A DNA stretch of 30,735 nt from Gaertneriomyces semiglobifer (taxonomy: Eukaryota; Chytridiomycota; Chytridiomycetes; Spizellomycetales; Spizellomycetaceae), in contig JAHLKF010000056.1 of the NCBI GenBank assembly GCA_025558075.1, positions 1 through 30,735 of the forward strand, in the 5' to 3' direction. Shown piece after piece: positions 1 through 8,423 of the stretch. Under the pieces are notes generated by a model. It was given only the letters and a program-made list of their open reading frames with translations, had not been told where the DNA came from and did no database searches. The first letter of the stretch is position 1. The number at the start of each line of letters is the position of its first letter. The position numbers were made by a program, and so were the translations under genes.

Positions 1-966
1 GAGAATGGCCCTGGTTAATCGCATCATGGATCGCGCAACCGTCAGGTTCTTCAAGTTTGACGATAACTGATCCGCTATGAATTCGACATAATAAGGAGCG
101 AGGTCCTTCATCACAGCAGCGTCGGTCGCCAAACTGTTGATGGCTATGGTACGATCTTCTTCGGATGGGCTGAGTATGCATTCAGTTGTTTTCTCATAGT
201 AGAGTTGCAGTTCCCGTGTTATGACATGCTCGACTGGTGTGTCCTGGTGGGCGACGCTTGGTACCACTTGTTGATTCGAAGTAGACAAGATGGTTCTGGA
301 CGGTGATATCGACGCTTCTATTTCAAACGCATAAGTGATCATGGTTAACAAGCAAATCAACGGCATGGATATATTATATATATATATATATACCTGCACC
401 GGTCGGTTTGAACAATGGCAGGTTGTACACCATCCACAGCTAACCAATGTGCTGTGTAATTGACATCCAGTGGTACGGGGGGCAACGGTCCGTTCACAAT
501 CTCTTCCAAATCCACCTCCTGATCGTTCACATAATGAACGTGTTGTTGTCCGTGCGTAACTGACGAGAAATGTGATGGAGACCCTGCCGTGTATCCGTAG
601 AGAGGTTCGACATTGCGAACTCGCAGGGCATGGTTGATATCTTCAGATGTCAGTTTGGATCGTTTGCCATGGCGCATGAACTTGGATGCCTCCTACAAGG
701 ATGGGTAAGGTCAGTACAGCGGGTGAGGCGGCAGCTTTCTAACAAGTTTCTTTCTCGGAATCACCACTGTACATAGACAATCTCTCGTACTCGATACTCC
801 ATGTCTTGTAGTAATACCGCGGCCACATCATCTTTGAGCGTGATCCCTGTGGACTCTGCTACCGTCTATAAACGGCGATCAAACTTTTTTATGAGTTACT
901 GATTACTAGTGCAGTACAATCATTACAGCTTTTTACCTGAACTGTCTCCTTGTTGAAGATACTCAT
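1..966 (-). CDS. TAF6: TAF6, TFIID subunit (N-terminal part, runs off the left edge)
   Basis: This encodes the TFIID/SAGA-type histone-fold subunit TAF6. Exons read on the minus strand are 966-937, 865-773, 692-394 and about 320-1. The start MSIFNKETVQ leads into a histone fold with REIVYEASKFM and LTSEDINHALRVRNVEPLYG, which is diagnostic of TAF6, followed by the VPLDVNYTAHWLAVDG segment typical of its linker. The last exon begins the TAF6 C-terminal HEAT domain (VEHVITRELQLYYEKTTE, then SLATDAAVMKDLAPYYVEF). The first two introns are clean GT-AG (70 and 80 nt). The third contains an (AT)n tract. With its visible donor (after 394) and acceptor (near 321), the frame of exon 4 does not match exon 3 by one base, so either the junction is mis-set or there is a one-base indel. 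The C-terminus lies outside the window. Identity is very secure; the exon 3/4 join is not. Confidence 0.93.
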
Positions 967-1127
967 TTCTGTATTTGCTTGCCATCCATTTCTAGAATAA
1001 AAATGTTTGAGGGGGAACAAATTCCGTTAAAGCGCGCTGAGGACGTGCTTTGGGCACCTTTACAGACGAACGGACTATGTATATATGCCAGGCCTGGGTG
1101 CATTAGCATTAGATAGAGTCGAGCAAC
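967..1127. promoter_or_regulatory. Shared promoter between TAF6 and the transporter
   Basis: Only 161 bp separate the two divergent start codons, so both core promoters must lie here or overlap the genes. A TATA-like tatgtatatatg lies about 45 bp upstream of the transporter start. No further motif is claimed. Confidence 0.5.
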
Positions 1128-2888
1128 ATGCCTTCAACGTCATCCACCCCTCTAGCTGCATACGACGCCATTTCAGCTTCCGAAGATGACATTGCAGTGT
1201 CACCTATACACGATTCACGCCAACCCAACGATGCTTTCTCACCATTGAAGAAACACCCCACTTCAGTCTCGCTATATGTTGGCTTGCTAGCATCATGTGC
1301 AGGATTAGGAGGTTTCCTGGCCGGATACGACGCCGGAATCGTTAGCGGAGCAACATTATACATCATGGAGACCTTCAACCTCACAGACTCTCAAATCTCA
1401 CTCGTCGTCAGTGCGGTTGTGGGAGGGGCTATCATAGGCGGATTAGGGTCCAGCATTGCATCTGATAAATGGGGTCGACGACCCGTGATTCTCATTGCAT
1501 CCGTGATTTTTGTGTTTGGAGCATTGATGATGGGGTTGGCTGCAAGTTGGGTGTGGCTGGTATTAGGACGATTAGTCGCCGGAGCCGCAGTGGGATTGGC
1601 GGGGGGTGCGATTCCCGTTTATCTTACCGAAATGGCACCCACGCACATCCGAGGCTCGCTTGTCAGTGTCAACGTGTTTTTTATCACGTTGGGGCAGTTT
1701 GTGAGTTACCTCACGGCCTACGCGTTGAGTGATGCGGGTGCGAACAATTGGCGGTGGATGTTGGGATTATCGGGTGTGCCTGCTGTGGTTATGGCGATTG
1801 GAATGGTGTTCTTGCCTGAGAGTCCGCGGTTCTTGGTGCATCGTGGCCAGAATCAGGAAGCGCTACGTGTACTGCGATGCGTACGACCGGAATCCACTAG
1901 CGAGGAGGAGCTAATGGATGAGTTAAAAGCAATACGAGCAACATCGCAGAGCCACGAGGACGAGATATCTGTATGGGCCATGGTAAAGACGCGAGAGTAC
2001 CGGTCTCCGCTTGTCATTGCTCTCGGCCTGCAAATGTTGCAGCAGCTCTCTGGGTACGTTTTTTTTTTGCAGATGCAACGCTCTGTCATTTACAAGTGCT
2101 AACTTTGTTGTCTCGACAAAACAGGATCAACACGGTGATGTACTACAGCGCAACGATTCTCCGAATGGCTGGATTCCCCAGCAAAGAAGGCGCCATACTT
2201 TTCTCAAGCGCCATTGCCCTCACAAACTGTTTAGCAACAGGTAAAGTGGACTTTTTGCTTTCCCAGCGTAACTACATCATTGATATATGTATATTGACGT
2301 ACGCTTGATGCATGGTAGTGCTGTCAATGTACCTCATCGACCGCGTGGGCCGTCGGCCTCTCCTTCTCCGAACGCTCATTGGCACGATACTAGGACTCGT
2401 AGTGCTTGCCATGTCCTTCCAATCACCACCACCACCAGGAACAGCAACAGCAGCAGGAGATTCGCCTGTCAATGGTCTTGGAGAAGGAAGCATCCCATTT
2501 CAAAGCTGGGTCTCACTTGTGAGTTTGGTGATCTACGTTGGGTTCTATGCGACAGGACTTGGATGCGTGCCGTGGACTGTCACGTCTGAAGTCTTTCCAC
2601 AGCATGTACGGGGAAAAGGCACGGGTGTCGCCATTGCTGCCAACTGGGTGAGTTTTTGCTCGCGTCCGTTTATATATTGTACAGCATGCTCACTCACGCC
2701 CATTATGTTTTTAGTTTTGCAACTTCATGGTGGCCATGACATTTTTGTCGTTGACAAAGGCCATCACACCGTCGGGCACTTTCCTTGTTTACGCGCTGAT
2801 CGTGGCCGGTGGCTGGTGTTTTGTTTACCGCTATGTGCCGGAAACACATGGCAAAACGCTAGAAGAAATCTCCGCCAGCCTCTCTTGA
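1128..2888 (+). CDS. MFS sugar/myo-inositol transporter, SLC2 family
   Basis: A proton-coupled sugar or polyol carrier of the plasma membrane. Exons are 1128-2053, 2125-2240, 2319-2647 and 2715-2888, giving 514 residues with all phases consistent. Family signatures are visible: GYDAGIVSGA in TM1, DKWGRRP in the loop after TM2, GRLVAGAAVGLAGG, PESPRFLV after TM6, QQLSGINTVMYYSATI in TM7 (split by intron 1), DRVGRRP, and the C-terminal PETHGKTLEEI. VPWTVTSEVFPQHVRGKGTGVAIAANW and the ITPSGTF segment resemble myo-inositol transporters (Itr1, HMIT) more than hexose carriers, so inositol is the best substrate guess but is not proven. The N-terminal 50 residues are polar and cytosolic. A low-complexity SPPPPGTATAAG loop lies between TM9 and TM10. 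The gene is complete with no break. Confidence 0.9.
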
Positions 2889-3153
2889 GCGTACATTCGG
2901 TGATTTTTGTAAATAACCTCTTGTAAATAGATCCAGATGAGATGTAGATACCACGCGATTGGTCAACCGATGACCACGACGCACGGGTCGGAGTATGGTA
3001 AAAGACTGATATATTAAACTAGTTAAGAATTACGGTATCACAAGTAATGAGCTATGAGGTTCACAAGAAACAGTTTTGACTTTTGCATCGAATCGCGATC
3101 CATTATTGAATCGCACTTCTGCATCGAATGCACTTTTGCATCGCATGCAACGA

Positions 3154-3653
3154 TTAGTGGTCCTTGCCTTCGATGCGCTTTGCTATTTGGTAGGCAAAGT
3201 AGGCGAGGGAGAACCAAAAGGCGGCGATGCAAGCGAGGATGAATGCGCCAGCGAGGAACCAAAAGAGAAAGAAGCCTCCGAAAGCGAGGACACCGCCTTG
3301 GACGAGGGCGGCACCGGTGCCAGCGACACCAAAGACGACGGCACCGGCCGAGAGGGCGTAACCGGTGAATACACCGACAGGGATTGCCGAGGCAGCAGCA
3401 AGAGAATACACAAAGGCCTAAAAATTGCGAGATGTGAGATGTTGTTTACTCGTCGGGTGCTTTACCGCGAACGCCATAAATATGTATATACCTTGAGGGG
3501 AGGGTACTTGTTCAGGACGGCACGGGAGGTGGAGTAGGTCTGGAGAGCGATTGACTGAGCGGCGCTGACTACGGGCATGACACGGCCAGCAGCACTTTGA
3601 ACCAGTGCGCCGAAACCAGCAGCGTTAGACTGGGGTTTGCTTTGGTTTGCCAT
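3154..3653 (-). CDS. Promethin/LDO-like small membrane protein
   Basis: A 141-residue protein from exons 3653-3492 and 3417-3154, with a GT-AG intron of 74 nt in phase 0. The N-terminal part (MANQSKPQSNAAG...) is soluble and amphipathic, with NKYPPLK just before the hydrophobic block. The rest is almost continuous membrane sequence: AIPVGVFTGYALSAGAVVFG, then FGGFFLFWFLAGAFILACIAAFW, ending in a basic tail (KRIEGKDH). A central double hairpin after a short amphipathic helix, with the 'AIPVG' turn, fits the promethin/LDAF1/Ldo family that marks lipid-droplet biogenesis sites at the ER with seipin. This assignment rests on pattern and length, not on a search; another small four-helix membrane protein is possible. 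It is convergent with the transporter, 265 bp between stops. Confidence 0.6.
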
Positions 3654-3671
3654 TTGTAGGTTGTGTATGAG

Positions 3672-3747
3672 CTGTCAGAATGGTGTTTGTTAGCTTTCTA
3701 GATGTTCCACGACGACGGGACTTTCTGTAGCCGACCTTACTACTTAC
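3672..3747 (-). other. Probable 5' UTR intron of the promethin-like gene
   Basis: On the minus strand a GTAAGT donor (3747) and a CTGACAG acceptor (3672) flank 76 nt with a GCTAAC branch-point-like motif about 20 nt before the acceptor. Size and motifs match the coding introns of this window. It lies 18 bp upstream of the ATG at 3653. A 19-bp direct repeat (3659-3677 and 3776-3794) places the same exon-start sequence on both sides of it. Confidence 0.5.
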
Positions 3748-4095
3748 GTGAGTGAGAGAGAGGTGTCGAGTTGATGGTTGTGTATGAGCTGTCAATGTTC
3801 AAATGGGGGAAAGGGGGGGGAAGTGTGAATGTGCCCTTGCCTTTAAATACTGTGGAGGCGCTGAGTTTGGCAATGACGACGGACGTGCGACGGGGTGCGT
3901 GTGTGTGTTGCGTTCGGTCTCTGCGTATTCCAATCAAATTCAATTATTGATTGCATCTGGGGGTGGGACATTGGACATTCGGATCTTGGATGATGGGGAA
4001 TTACTTCGCAGGGTGAATTGAACATTCGCATTTGAACATGAACAGTACAAGAGAGGCGTTCCCCGTGCCGAGCGCCGATTGACGTCTCGACAGGG

Positions 4096-4102
4096 TATAA
4101 AT
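4096..4102 (+). promoter_or_regulatory. TATA box of the coiled-coil gene
   Basis: A good TATAAAT lies 93 bp before the ATG at 4189, followed by a CT- and CA-rich leader typical of fungal transcription starts. It is the clearest TATA element seen in the window and suggests an inducible or strongly expressed gene. Confidence 0.5.
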
Positions 4103-4188
4103 CATCCAGCGGTTTCTTCGTTCCCCCCGCTTTCTCCTCTCATCATCAGCATTATCAGCATTACCCCCATAGCGCTCAAGAACCAACA

Positions 4189-4647
4189 ATGACCGAACCA
4201 ATCACCGTTGCACAGCTGGCTGCCCAGCTGAACGACTTTCGAGCCATTTATGAGCGGGACCGCATCGCATGGAACAAGGACCACATTGCATGGAGCAAGG
4301 AGCTCGAGGAGCTTCGTGCCGCTCTTCAGCAGCAGCGCGCCGCTTATGAGCGGGACCGCGCCGCCTACCAGCGGGACCACGAGGAGCTCCTCAAGAGGAT
4401 CCACAAGCTTGAGGAGCAAAGCCAGAACATTCTCGGCGTCATGAGCGACATGAAAGCCGAATTACATGGTATCGCCGTAAGAAAGGCCGAACAGAGGAAG
4501 CTTGACGTGGGAGTCACCCCGGTTCTGGCCAACCAAAAAGTAACGGCCATCATGGTGTGTGTGCGACGCATCGTCAATATATTATCACCGCCTCCCAAGT
4601 ACGATGATGTTGCTGCTGTGGAACGTTTGCCTACCTATGTTCAATAG
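4189..4647 (+). CDS. Coiled-coil protein with C-terminal PPPKY motif, unknown function
   Basis: Single-exon gene, 152 residues, with a TATA box upstream and a good start context (acaATGacc). I do not recognise a family. Residues about 15-80 form a highly charged coiled coil with an internal near-repeat: YERDRIAWNKDHIAW and YERDRAAYQRDHEEL. The middle (about 80-110) is basic. The last 20 residues carry PPPKYDD and LPTY, PY-type motifs that in other proteins bind WW domains of NEDD4/Rsp5-type ubiquitin ligases. No signal peptide or membrane segment is visible. The stop codon lies inside the first unit of the 113-bp tandem repeat that follows, so the repeat expanded from the 3' end of this gene or next to it. 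Codon pattern and TATA context make it a likely real gene. Confidence 0.6.
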   Translation: MTEPITVAQLAAQLNDFRAIYERDRIAWNKDHIAWSKELEELRAALQQQRAAYERDRAAYQRDHEELLKRIHKLEEQSQNILGVMSDMKAELHGIAVRKAEQRKLDVGVTPVLANQKVTAIMVCVRRIVNILSPPPKYDDVAAVERLPTYVQ

Positions 4648-4945
4648 ATACCTGCGACTGCGTTGGTGGTAGTGATCGCCCATAATCGGCGCGTTCAAGA
4701 AGGACTGGTCGTGGGTTGGAACAGCGTGCATTACTTGCATAGCAACGGCAACCTTCAATAGATACTGCGACTGCGTTGGTGGTAGTGATCGCCCATAATC
4801 CGCGCGTTCAAGAAGGACTGGTCGTGGGTTGGAACAGCGTGCATTACTTGCATAGCAACGGCAACCTTCAATAGATACTGCGACTGCGTTGGTGGTAGTG
4901 ATCGCCACAATCGGCGCATTCAAGAAGGACTGGTCGTGGGTTGGG
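4640..4945 (+). repeat. 113-114 bp tandem repeat, three copies, third one diverges
   Basis: Units begin with ttcaatagata at 4640, 4754 and 4867. Units 1 and 2 are nearly identical, differing by one extra c near 4652 and a few bases. Unit 3 matches to about 4945 (ctggtcgtgggttgg) and then departs. The missing end of the unit (gcgtgcattac.tgcatagcaacggca) reappears at about 5100-5127 after roughly 155 bp of other sequence. That intervening stretch is part of an open frame from 4889 to 5119 (76 codons, with segments such as RTHYVDTSSFEVLIDRQLTP), so the short units may be internally deleted copies of a longer ancestor. No protein family recognised. Confidence 0.8.
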
Positions 4946-5130
4946 ACCGGCCTCCTTCTTCCGCGGACACACTACGTAGACACGAGTAGCTTCGAAGTCC
5001 TGATTGACAGGCAGCTGACGCCTGTTGATCGTCTCCTTGGCCTCATTGCTGAGGACGAACTTCGCGAGATTATGCTTGGTGATGTCGGTGTGACGGGACG
5101 GCGTGCATTACATGCATAGCAACGGCAGCC

Positions 5131-5651
5131 CTTGGATATCGCGAGCATTTGACTCGTGTACTCAGCACCACCCGCCAACAGATCATTTTGATGCGAAAAT
5201 GGGGGCGAGGAAAGACTAGGCTCCATGACAGACTTGAGGGAAACGGTGGTGCAGCAAGTCAGCGAGAAAGAAACCATCGATGCAACGCTTGGATATCGCG
5301 AGCATTTGGCTCGTGTAGAAGCCCTCAGCACCACCCGCGAACAAATCGATCTGATGAGGAAATGGCGGCGAGGAAGGACAAGGCTCCATGACAGACTTGA
5401 GGGGAACGGTGGTGCAGCAAGTCAGCGAGAAAGAAACCATCGATGCAACGCTTGGATATCGCGAGCATTTGGCTCGTGTAGAAGCCCTAAACACCGCCCG
5501 CCAACAGATCAGTTTGATGCAAAAATGGGGCGAGGATAGAGTAGGCTCCATGACCGACTTGAGGGACGCGGTGGTGCGGAAAGTCAGCGAGAAACAAACC
5601 ATCGATACAATCAGGAAGCGTCATCGTATTATTGGCGAAGATTCCAGTTAA
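5131..5651 (+). pseudogene. Degenerate tandem-repeat coding region, ancestral 54-codon unit
   Basis: Three units start with cttggatatcgcgagcattt at 5131, 5288 and 5451, spacings 157 and 163 bp. Each unit encodes recognisable peptides: GYREHLARVEAL, then TTREQIDLMRKW, then MTDLRETVVQQVSEKETIDA. Only the last unit and its tail are in one frame (LGY to MTDLR is 99 nt). In units 1 and 2 one extra base after aaatgg makes that distance 100 nt, so the frame rotates from copy to copy. Copy 1 also lacks six bases (gaagcc). The last frame runs to a stop at 5651. This looks like a helical, charged repeat protein that has lost its frame, or a repeat that spread after the frameshift. No start codon covers all units. 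Confidence 0.6.
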
Positions 5652-5754
5652 TTTGGTTTTATTAACCACTCAACCCGGTGGTGGTTGCCTGTATCGTCAG
5701 GACTTTTAACTCTGTTGCCAGTGCAGCGAGCGCCGAAGCAAATCGGCTTGAAAC

Positions 5755-5835
5755 CTTTGACATTGTGGTGGTCGGGGCCTAGCGGATACGTCGTGTTGCC
5801 ACCACACAACGCCCCCTACCACCACAGTGTCAAAG
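5755..5835. repeat. Inverted repeat / hairpin upstream of the TIR-like gene
   Basis: Left arm ctttgacattgtggtggtcggggc (5755-5778, stated by its ends ctttgac...ggggc) pairs with the right arm at 5811-5835 (gccccct...gtcaaag), with two substitutions and one bulged base, across a 32-nt loop. It could be a small foldback element or part of the promoter or leader of the gene at 5949. Confidence 0.6.
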
Positions 5836-5948
5836 TTGCGGTCCTCATTGACTGCTTACGACCAGCAGGAAGTGTGTCTGACAAGAGCATCTGATATTCG
5901 GCCCTATTATCAGCTGTTGTTCATCTTCGTAACTCTCAACAGCGCACA

Positions 5949-6804
5949 ATGTCGGCTGTACTTCATTTCTCCGACAAGGACAAGATATTCTTCTCTTGGC
6001 AGAGCGACATAAAACCAGTGCGTAACAAGCTCCAATCGGTTTTACACAAAGTGTCCAAAAAGCTGGGATGTGAGGTCGATGAAGCAACCCGCGATGAAGC
6101 CGGATCGCCCGACATTGCACAAACAATTCTCAAAAAAAATTGAGCGATGCTCAGTATTCGTGGCCGACGTTAGCATAATCAACAACGAAGAATCTGCACG
6201 GTAAGCTGGTAACTGGAAATGAGACCTTTGATTTGATTTATTATGTTTGAACATTAGACGATTGATTCAGCCGTACATCTAATCCGAACGTGCTATTCGA
6301 GACCGGCTATGCAGTTTCAACAGTAGGATGGGAAAGCGTTATATTAGCCTTCAGTAAAGGCACAGGCGACGTGGGTGATCTTCCATTCGACATCCGGGGT
6401 CGTCGAATTCTCGCTGTGAACACAGATCTTGAACCAAGCAAACTCGTTACTTCGTTTGAAGAAGCAATTACTGCTGCTCTGAATGTTTGGAAAAGAAAAT
6501 TGCGAGAGTTCTTAAACTCTATTGATGAACGTACGTCATTTCCTAAAAGCCCGTCTACTCGACTTTTTTCTGACTTTGTTTACTAGGTATCCTATCTTCA
6601 CTTAATGGACAATATCCGTTCACGGTACCTTGTAAAGAAATGCCCATGGAGAAGATTTATGAACTTGAGTCGTTTTTACAACGAAATAGTCGCTGTTCCC
6701 AGTATATAAGCATGCGTACTGAAGGATCCAGCGGCATCTCTTTGCGTCCTGGGCGAGTAATTAGTCACGGGACAGTTCTTTTGACCTTTGAGCAGCCGTT
6801 TTGA
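5949..6804 (+). CDS. TIR-like nucleotide-binding protein of bacterial-defence type, one frame break
   Basis: Exons are 5949-6200, 6271-6530 and 6587-6804; both GT-AG junctions keep the frame. Domain signatures: KIFFSWQSDI at the N-terminus, GSPDIAQTIL, then CSVFVADVS, then NPNVLFETGYAV, then LPFDIRGRR. This is the pattern of a prokaryotic TIR-like family (IFYSWQSD... SPDI... FVADVS... NPNV.E.GYA... LPFD.R), commonly standalone or in defence loci; the glutamate in FETGY sits where the active-site acidic residue is expected. Known family members are predicted to bind or cleave NAD-like nucleotides; activity here is inference. The frame breaks once: a run of eight A at 6132-6139 brings an early stop (about codon 65), while seven A would keep it open for about 242 residues. 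Everything downstream, including splice sites, is intact, so the break is recent, a sequencing error, or bypassed by slippage. The C-terminal 70 residues are not recognised. Confidence 0.75.
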
Positions 6805-7192
6805 AATCGGCATTCAAGCACTCAAAAGATAAATAAATGCATTGAGTACCCTCTCTCGCTTCTGGTCATATATCAATGAGATTTTGGGCCGAATAACTAC
6901 ATCAATTTGGTGTGTCGTGAAGCGCAAGCTTCTCCTAGGCTCCGAAGACATGGGTTGTGGATAGTGTGCATTATACAGTACTGACTCTGTGCTGAGAGTA
7001 CCTATTTAATATATACAGAGCAAGGCAAGGAAGAACTGCTGCTGGATGGATGGATGATTCCGGACCCTTATATGTAATTGTGCTGGTCGAATGCAGTTGC
7101 ATCTGACGAACCAACTGCCGCGAAGCATAATGATCTAAAAATAACCGCTTGAAAGGACGCCCAGAATTAACTTTCCCGCCCCTGATCTGGCC
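6805..7192. other. Intergenic gap between TIR-like and HNH genes
   Basis: No convincing coding frame. There is an A/T-rich stretch with tatttaatatata near 7003-7015 and an open but ATG-less frame from about 7149 that leads into the next gene. The true 5' exon of the HNH gene may lie here. Confidence 0.5.
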
Positions 7193-8322
7193 ATGTTCTC
7201 AAATTTTAGCTTTTTGCTCACCGTGGCAGCATCACTCCCATCAATGTCTTTTACCGAACCAGGACGTTCTACTGGCCATCGACCAGTACTATGCATCGGC
7301 ACCGGCAGCAATCAAAAGGGAGACTCCTGAAAAGTCAAGAAAATTGATCGAGGCAGTGTATCAGTTTGCGCCCGATAGAGAGTCTGTCGGGACACATATT
7401 CTCCACCATAAAGATGCCCTTCTTCCCCTGACCAGGACCATCTGGTCATTCTTCCTCATAATGCGCGCTGCTGGTGGGAAAACCCCGCCCACGGCCTTTG
7501 TAGCCAAGGTAAGCTTTGTAAACGTTTGCTGTACTTCCTATAGATTTGATAACTAATCATATGGGTGATTCACAGGCTGCACAACGGGATAGGTTTCAGT
7601 GTTGTTTCAGTGGTTATTATGATCATATCGAGCATGGGCAACCTGCTTTCGGTCTCAAGCATGAGGGAGCACATATAGTGCCATTTCCCCTCTGGAACAT
7701 CAAGGTACGGAGAGTGATCAGGTCGTAATATTGCCCAATTGGGATGCTTAACTTCTTAGATAGGGTGAAATTGGTCAAATTGTAGACAGTGTTCTGCGGA
7801 TGTTGGCTCCCTCGATAACAGGCGACAGAGATAGATTGGATGCTGTTGTGGAGAATATTATTACCCTTACACAGGTTGCCCACACAGGTTTTCGGGCATT
7901 CAAATGGATTGTGGACGAACAGGTATATATAGTTGTGTGTGTTTTGAACACGCGAAATGCAAGTCGGAGATGTAGGCTAATCATCATGTATACAGGGACG
8001 GGTAGAGTGCTTTGAGCCCGACTGGCGACGAGGGACCTTCTTTGCATCGCAGCGGATAACAGCGGATAACCGCTTAGTGGCATCTCATCACCTCCCTCTC
8101 CTGGTAGATTGGACGCACCCAGAGGCTCCTAAAAAAGAATTTCTCAAATTGCACGCTGCGTTGGGTCGGATCCTGCATGCGTCTGGGAGAGCAGAGGAGT
8201 TTTGGGATGCCATGGAACAGGATGGGGAAACCGTCACTTGTAAGGATGAAGAGTATGCTCAGATCATGAATACGGTGATTGAACGTATAAATGCCGAGGA
8301 ATGGACCATCAACGTAGGGTAG
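7193..8322 (+). CDS. HNH_2-type endonuclease-domain protein (5' end uncertain)
   Basis: Supported exons are about 7263-7508, 7576-7704, 7764-7922 and 7996-8322, all joined in phase 0 by GT-AG introns of 59-73 nt. Exon 2 carries the signature: AAQRDRFQCCFSGYYD, followed by HEGAHIVPFPLWNIK. A CxxTG/SG-like knuckle followed by AHI.PF is the hallmark of the fungal HNH_2 family, a beta-beta-alpha metal nuclease fold found in many poorly characterised fungal proteins. The flanking regions are helical (PEKSRKLIEAVYQFAPD before; GEIGQIVDSVLRMLAPS after). The 5' end is unsure: the first coding frame has no ATG. An ATG at 7193 would need a 40-nt intron (7223-7262), shorter than any other here. The stop codon TAG forms part of an 18-bp inverted repeat arm. 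Function (DNA cleavage, defence, transposon remnant) is unknown. Length with this start is 296 residues. Confidence 0.68.
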
Positions 8323-8423
8323 CTATTTTCGCCTTTGGGGATTCCCAGATTCATACTACAGAACCTCTGCAAAGACTCAATGGCCAGCAGAGAATTTGTA
8401 TTATTCAAAGGCGAAAATAGCTA
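8320..8423. repeat. 18-bp perfect inverted repeat flanking 68 bp
   Basis: tagctattttcgcctttg at 8320-8337 is matched exactly by its reverse complement at 8406-8423. The left arm includes the HNH gene's stop codon. The 104-bp unit could fold as a long-stem terminator-like hairpin in the 3' UTR or be a miniature foldback element; no target-site duplication is visible. Confidence 0.75.

Noticed and set aside
3079..3150. Three short tgcatcgaat repeats
   Set aside because: Real but very short, in a 3' UTR; no clear meaning.
3076..3537. 153-codon plus-strand frame
   Set aside because: Antisense shadow of the promethin-like gene, crossing its intron and UTR.
7223..7262. A 40-nt intron that would give the HNH gene an ATG at 7193
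   Set aside because: It joins the frame perfectly but is shorter than every other intron here (minimum about 56 nt). Kept only as a candidate start.
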